Below, one piece after another: positions 62,016 through 64,000 of a stretch of DNA of 64,000 bases; the stretch's first letter is position 1; every line of letters starts with the position of its first letter. The notes beneath the pieces were generated by a model that was not told where the DNA came from, made no database searches, and saw nothing but the letters and a program-made list of their open reading frames with translations. This DNA comes from Anaerocolumna aminovalerica (GTDB taxonomy: Bacteria > Bacillota > Clostridia > Lachnospirales > Lachnospiraceae). The translations under genes and the position numbers were made by a program. Location: assembly GCF_900115365.1 (NCBI RefSeq), contig NZ_FOWD01000002.1, forward strand, positions 186,001 through 250,000, read 5' to 3'.

Positions 62016-62052
62016 CGGATACGAAAATATATTCCGCTGTTTTTCGTATCCG
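62016..62052 (-). promoter_or_regulatory. Intercistronic hairpin between binding protein and ATPase genes
   Basis: A perfect 12-base stem (CGGATACGAAAA/TTTTCGTATCCG, 13-base loop) without a following T run; probably an mRNA-stabilising or partial termination signal after the binding-protein gene. Confidence 0.75.
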
Positions 62053-62080
62053 ATCTAATAAATAAGTACTTTTATAATCT

Positions 62081-63151
62081 TTATTTCGTTAAGAAATCAT
62101 TAGTAAAGCCGGTACCAGCCGGGATTTCTTTCTCAATTAGTTCATTTTCATATAGCCATGCATAAAAAGCATCCCATCTTACAGGATCAATATAACCCCA
62201 TTGTTCTACTTCTGCCTTATACTGACCTGCCAGCCATTCCTGGCTCTTGGTTATTAATGCCGGATCCAGTTCCGGTACAGCAGCTACAAGAATATCTGCT
62301 GCATCCTTAGGATTTTGGATGGCATATTCATAGCCTTGTCTGACTGCATCTAAGAAATTCTTTGTTGTTTCTTTGTTATTCTGTAGGTATTCATTATTTC
62401 CGATAATAATCGGACTATAATAATCCAATTCTATTCCGTAATCTGCAAAATTTAAATAATTAGTATCTAATCCAGCCACATCCGCTGCCATACCATCCCA
62501 CGCTCTGTAAACCCATATAGATTCAATATCTGTTTGTAGTGCGGTTACTACATCTGTTACGGTATTAGGTATTAATTTAATGTCTTCGAATTTACCGCCG
62601 TCATCTTCTACTATTTTCTTAATAATTGCCAGTTCTATTGGAGAATCCCAAGTAGCATAAGTATGGCCTGCCATTTTACTTGGAGTGTCAATTCCTGACT
62701 TTTTCAAAGACAAGATGCCGGAAGTATTATGCTGAATTATGGCTGCTACTGCAGTAACAGGCATTGGGTTGTCCGATGCAAATGTAGGGGCTACAGTATC
62801 TTGAAAACTGATACCGAATTCTGCTCCCCCTGCTCCTACTAATGCAGTTGTACTGCCTTCCGGTGGCTGCATAATCTCTACTTCCAGTCCCGCAGCATCA
62901 AAAAAGCCTTTTTCCTGTGCAACATACAGACCAGTATGGTTAGTATTCGGTGTCCAGTCAAGTACTACACGTATCTTTTCTTTTTTATCACTGGCTGCAT
63001 TTTCTTTAGAATTTCCCTCTGATTTACCGGTTTCTGTTTCTTTTTCAATGTCTTGTGTTTTACTTTCTTCCTGCTTTCCATTATTGGAACATGCGGTTAA
63101 TGCAAAGATCAAAAGTACGGTTACTAATATTTTAAAGAGATTCTTTTTCAT
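62081..63151 (-). CDS. NMT1/THI5-like substrate-binding lipoprotein (ThiY-type)
   Basis: 356 residues. A lipoprotein signal (KKNLFKILVTVLLIFALTAC) and a Lys/Glu-rich linker lead into the NMT1/THI5-like fold: VVLDWTPNTNHTGLYVAQEKGFFDAAGLEVEI, PPEGSTTALVGAGGAEFGISFQD, HTYATWDSPIELAIIKKIV. DWTPNTNHTG is the hallmark of ThiY, which binds the thiamine precursor formylaminopyrimidine, and of related precursor binders (RibY). The substrate is therefore probably a pyrimidine or vitamin precursor. It lies between the permease and the ATPase genes. Confidence 0.9.
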   Translation of the reverse strand: MKKNLFKILVTVLLIFALTACSNNGKQEESKTQDIEKETETGKSEGNSKENAASDKKEKIRVVLDWTPNTNHTGLYVAQEKGFFDAAGLEVEIMQPPEGSTTALVGAGGAEFGISFQDTVAPTFASDNPMPVTAVAAIIQHNTSGILSLKKSGIDTPSKMAGHTYATWDSPIELAIIKKIVEDDGGKFEDIKLIPNTVTDVVTALQTDIESIWVYRAWDGMAADVAGLDTNYLNFADYGIELDYYSPIIIGNNEYLQNNKETTKNFLDAVRQGYEYAIQNPKDAADILVAAVPELDPALITKSQEWLAGQYKAEVEQWGYIDPVRWDAFYAWLYENELIEKEIPAGTGFTNDFLTK

Positions 63152-63211
63152 TTTTTCACCCGTTACATATCCTATCTTCTTTCAGATGGGATACTGCCAC
63201 AAAATCATGTT

Positions 63212-63237
63212 GAAAGAATACAATGTGGCATTCTTTC
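63212..63237 (-). promoter_or_regulatory. Small hairpin between permease and binding-protein genes
   Basis: GAAAGAAT/ATTCTTTC arms with a ten-base loop in the 142-base gap; no T run. Role unclear. Confidence 0.35.
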
Positions 63238-63293
63238 TATATATTTATTTTCTTTCAACCTTTCCGATTCTTTTACACTGTAATGCGGATCAT

Positions 63294-64000
63294 TTATTCT
63301 CCACCGCCGGCTTTGCCTCTTTCCCAAGGCATTACTGCTTTTTGAAGCAGACCGACTCCCATCATAAGTAATAAACTTATAATGGATATGAAGAAAATAA
63401 CGGCAAACATTTTATCAAAGGAATAGGATTTCCTTACTCTTGTCATATATACACCAAGACCGCTAAAGCCTCCCAGCCACTCAGCTACTACCGCACCTAT
63501 AATAGAATAGGATACCGAAATTCTAAGTCCTGAGAAAAAATTACTGATAGAACTTGGTAATTTAATATGAACAAACCGCTGCATTCTTGTTGCACCCATT
63601 GCCTTTAAAAGGTTCAGCGCATCCGGGTCTGCTGATTTAAAGCCGTCCAGTAACCCAATTGTAATTGGGAAAAAAGAAGTAATAATAATTAAAGAAATTT
63701 TTGGTAATATTCCATAGCCTAACCATAATACCAGCAAAGGTGCAATGGCTACAGTGGGAATCGTTTGGGTAATAATCAAAACAGGGTATATGGCTTTATA
63801 GGCGATTTCAAACCGATCCATAATAACTGCAACTATAAACCCAAGTAAAATTCCCAAAGATAGACCTAAGAAAGCTTCCACTAACGTAGTTTTTGCATGA
63901 TGCATCAGAAGATTAAAATCTTTAAAGAAAGCTTTTACTACATCTGCTGGGGAAGGCAGCATAAATTTGGGAACAATGCCGGTTCCTGATAAAAGCTGCC
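63294..64000 (-). CDS. ABC transporter permease (ThiX/SsuC type), 5' end outside the window
   Basis: The frame stays open to the right edge: before the internal Met at 63962 it reads SGTGIVPKF, matching the family's FMLPSPADVVKAF region, so the true start lies outside. Visible are five membrane helices and the EAA loop (DPDALNLLKAMGATRMQRFVHIKLPSSISNFFSGL). With the binding protein and ATPase it forms one importer. The gene order permease, binding protein, ATPase resembles thiXYZ operons; a TPP riboswitch would be expected beyond the edge. Confidence 0.92.
   Translation of the reverse strand, partial: QLLSGTGIVPKFMLPSPADVVKAFFKDFNLLMHHAKTTLVEAFLGLSLGILLGFIVAVIMDRFEIAYKAIYPVLIITQTIPTVAIAPLLVLWLGYGILPKISLIIITSFFPITIGLLDGFKSADPDALNLLKAMGATRMQRFVHIKLPSSISNFFSGLRISVSYSIIGAVVAEWLGGFSGLGVYMTRVRKSYSFDKMFAVIFFISIISLLLMMGVGLLQKAVMPWERGKAGGGE

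Overview
The window comes from the chromosome of a low-GC, Gram-positive, endospore-forming anaerobe of the class Clostridia, most likely a Lachnospiraceae species near the Lachnoclostridium/Anaerocolumna group. The evidence is the ClpC/McsAB stress operon, T-box and lysine-riboswitch control, AGGAGG-type ribosome sites, the many secreted SH3b and Ig-like proteins, SpoIID- and YtvI-like proteins, and a GH112 disaccharide phosphorylase. Most genes are on the minus strand. There are no rRNA or tRNA genes, no CRISPR array and no intact insertion sequence.

Layout. 1-5330: a stress operon, GntR-type regulator - mcsA - mcsB - clpC, then a small beta-rich protein. 5380-8750: a large secreted glucosaminidase with SH3b repeats. 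8754-14663: purine genes (purE, purM, purN, purD) behind an M29-type aminopeptidase. 14703-20967: small membrane proteins and two paralogous surface proteins with Ig-like and SbsA-like repeats. 21100-22470: an array of five near-identical genes for 24-25 residue, cysteine-containing peptides, too short for ordinary gene calling, with duplicated leaders, their own terminators and a 107-residue companion gene. This is the best candidate for an undescribed system. 22866-28273: pheST under a T-box, then a variant mltG. 28485-31221: a BrkB/YihY membrane protein and an ABC-F ribosome-protection gene with a leader-peptide attenuator. 31568-38435: a GH112 phosphorylase with its ABC sugar importer and a divergent AraC regulator.

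38581-46253: a secreted protein, a SpoIID-like protein and a GldA/F/G-type ABC operon that ends in a small ORF, possibly the remnant of a lost gene. 46575-48893: dapA-dapB under a lysine riboswitch. 49011-52794: a two-OB-fold SSB-like gene, typA/bipA and a DUF2156 protein. 53149-56946: an orphan Panacea-domain regulator, a YtvI-type AI-2E membrane protein and a HELGH lipoprotein. 57227-60122: znuA-znuC-znuB behind a consensus promoter and a perfect 23-bp Zur/Fur-type palindrome. 60165-60312: a MITE-like palindrome. 60344-64000: a CBM9-like protein and an NMT1/THI5-type ABC importer that runs off the right edge.

Two themes recur. Intergenic regions carry extensive RNA-level control (T-box, L-box, attenuators, paired hairpins). 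A short hairpin repeat sits directly in front of start codons (pheT, pheS, the gldG-like gene, and a weaker match at znuC) and appears to supply the Shine-Dalgarno sequence.
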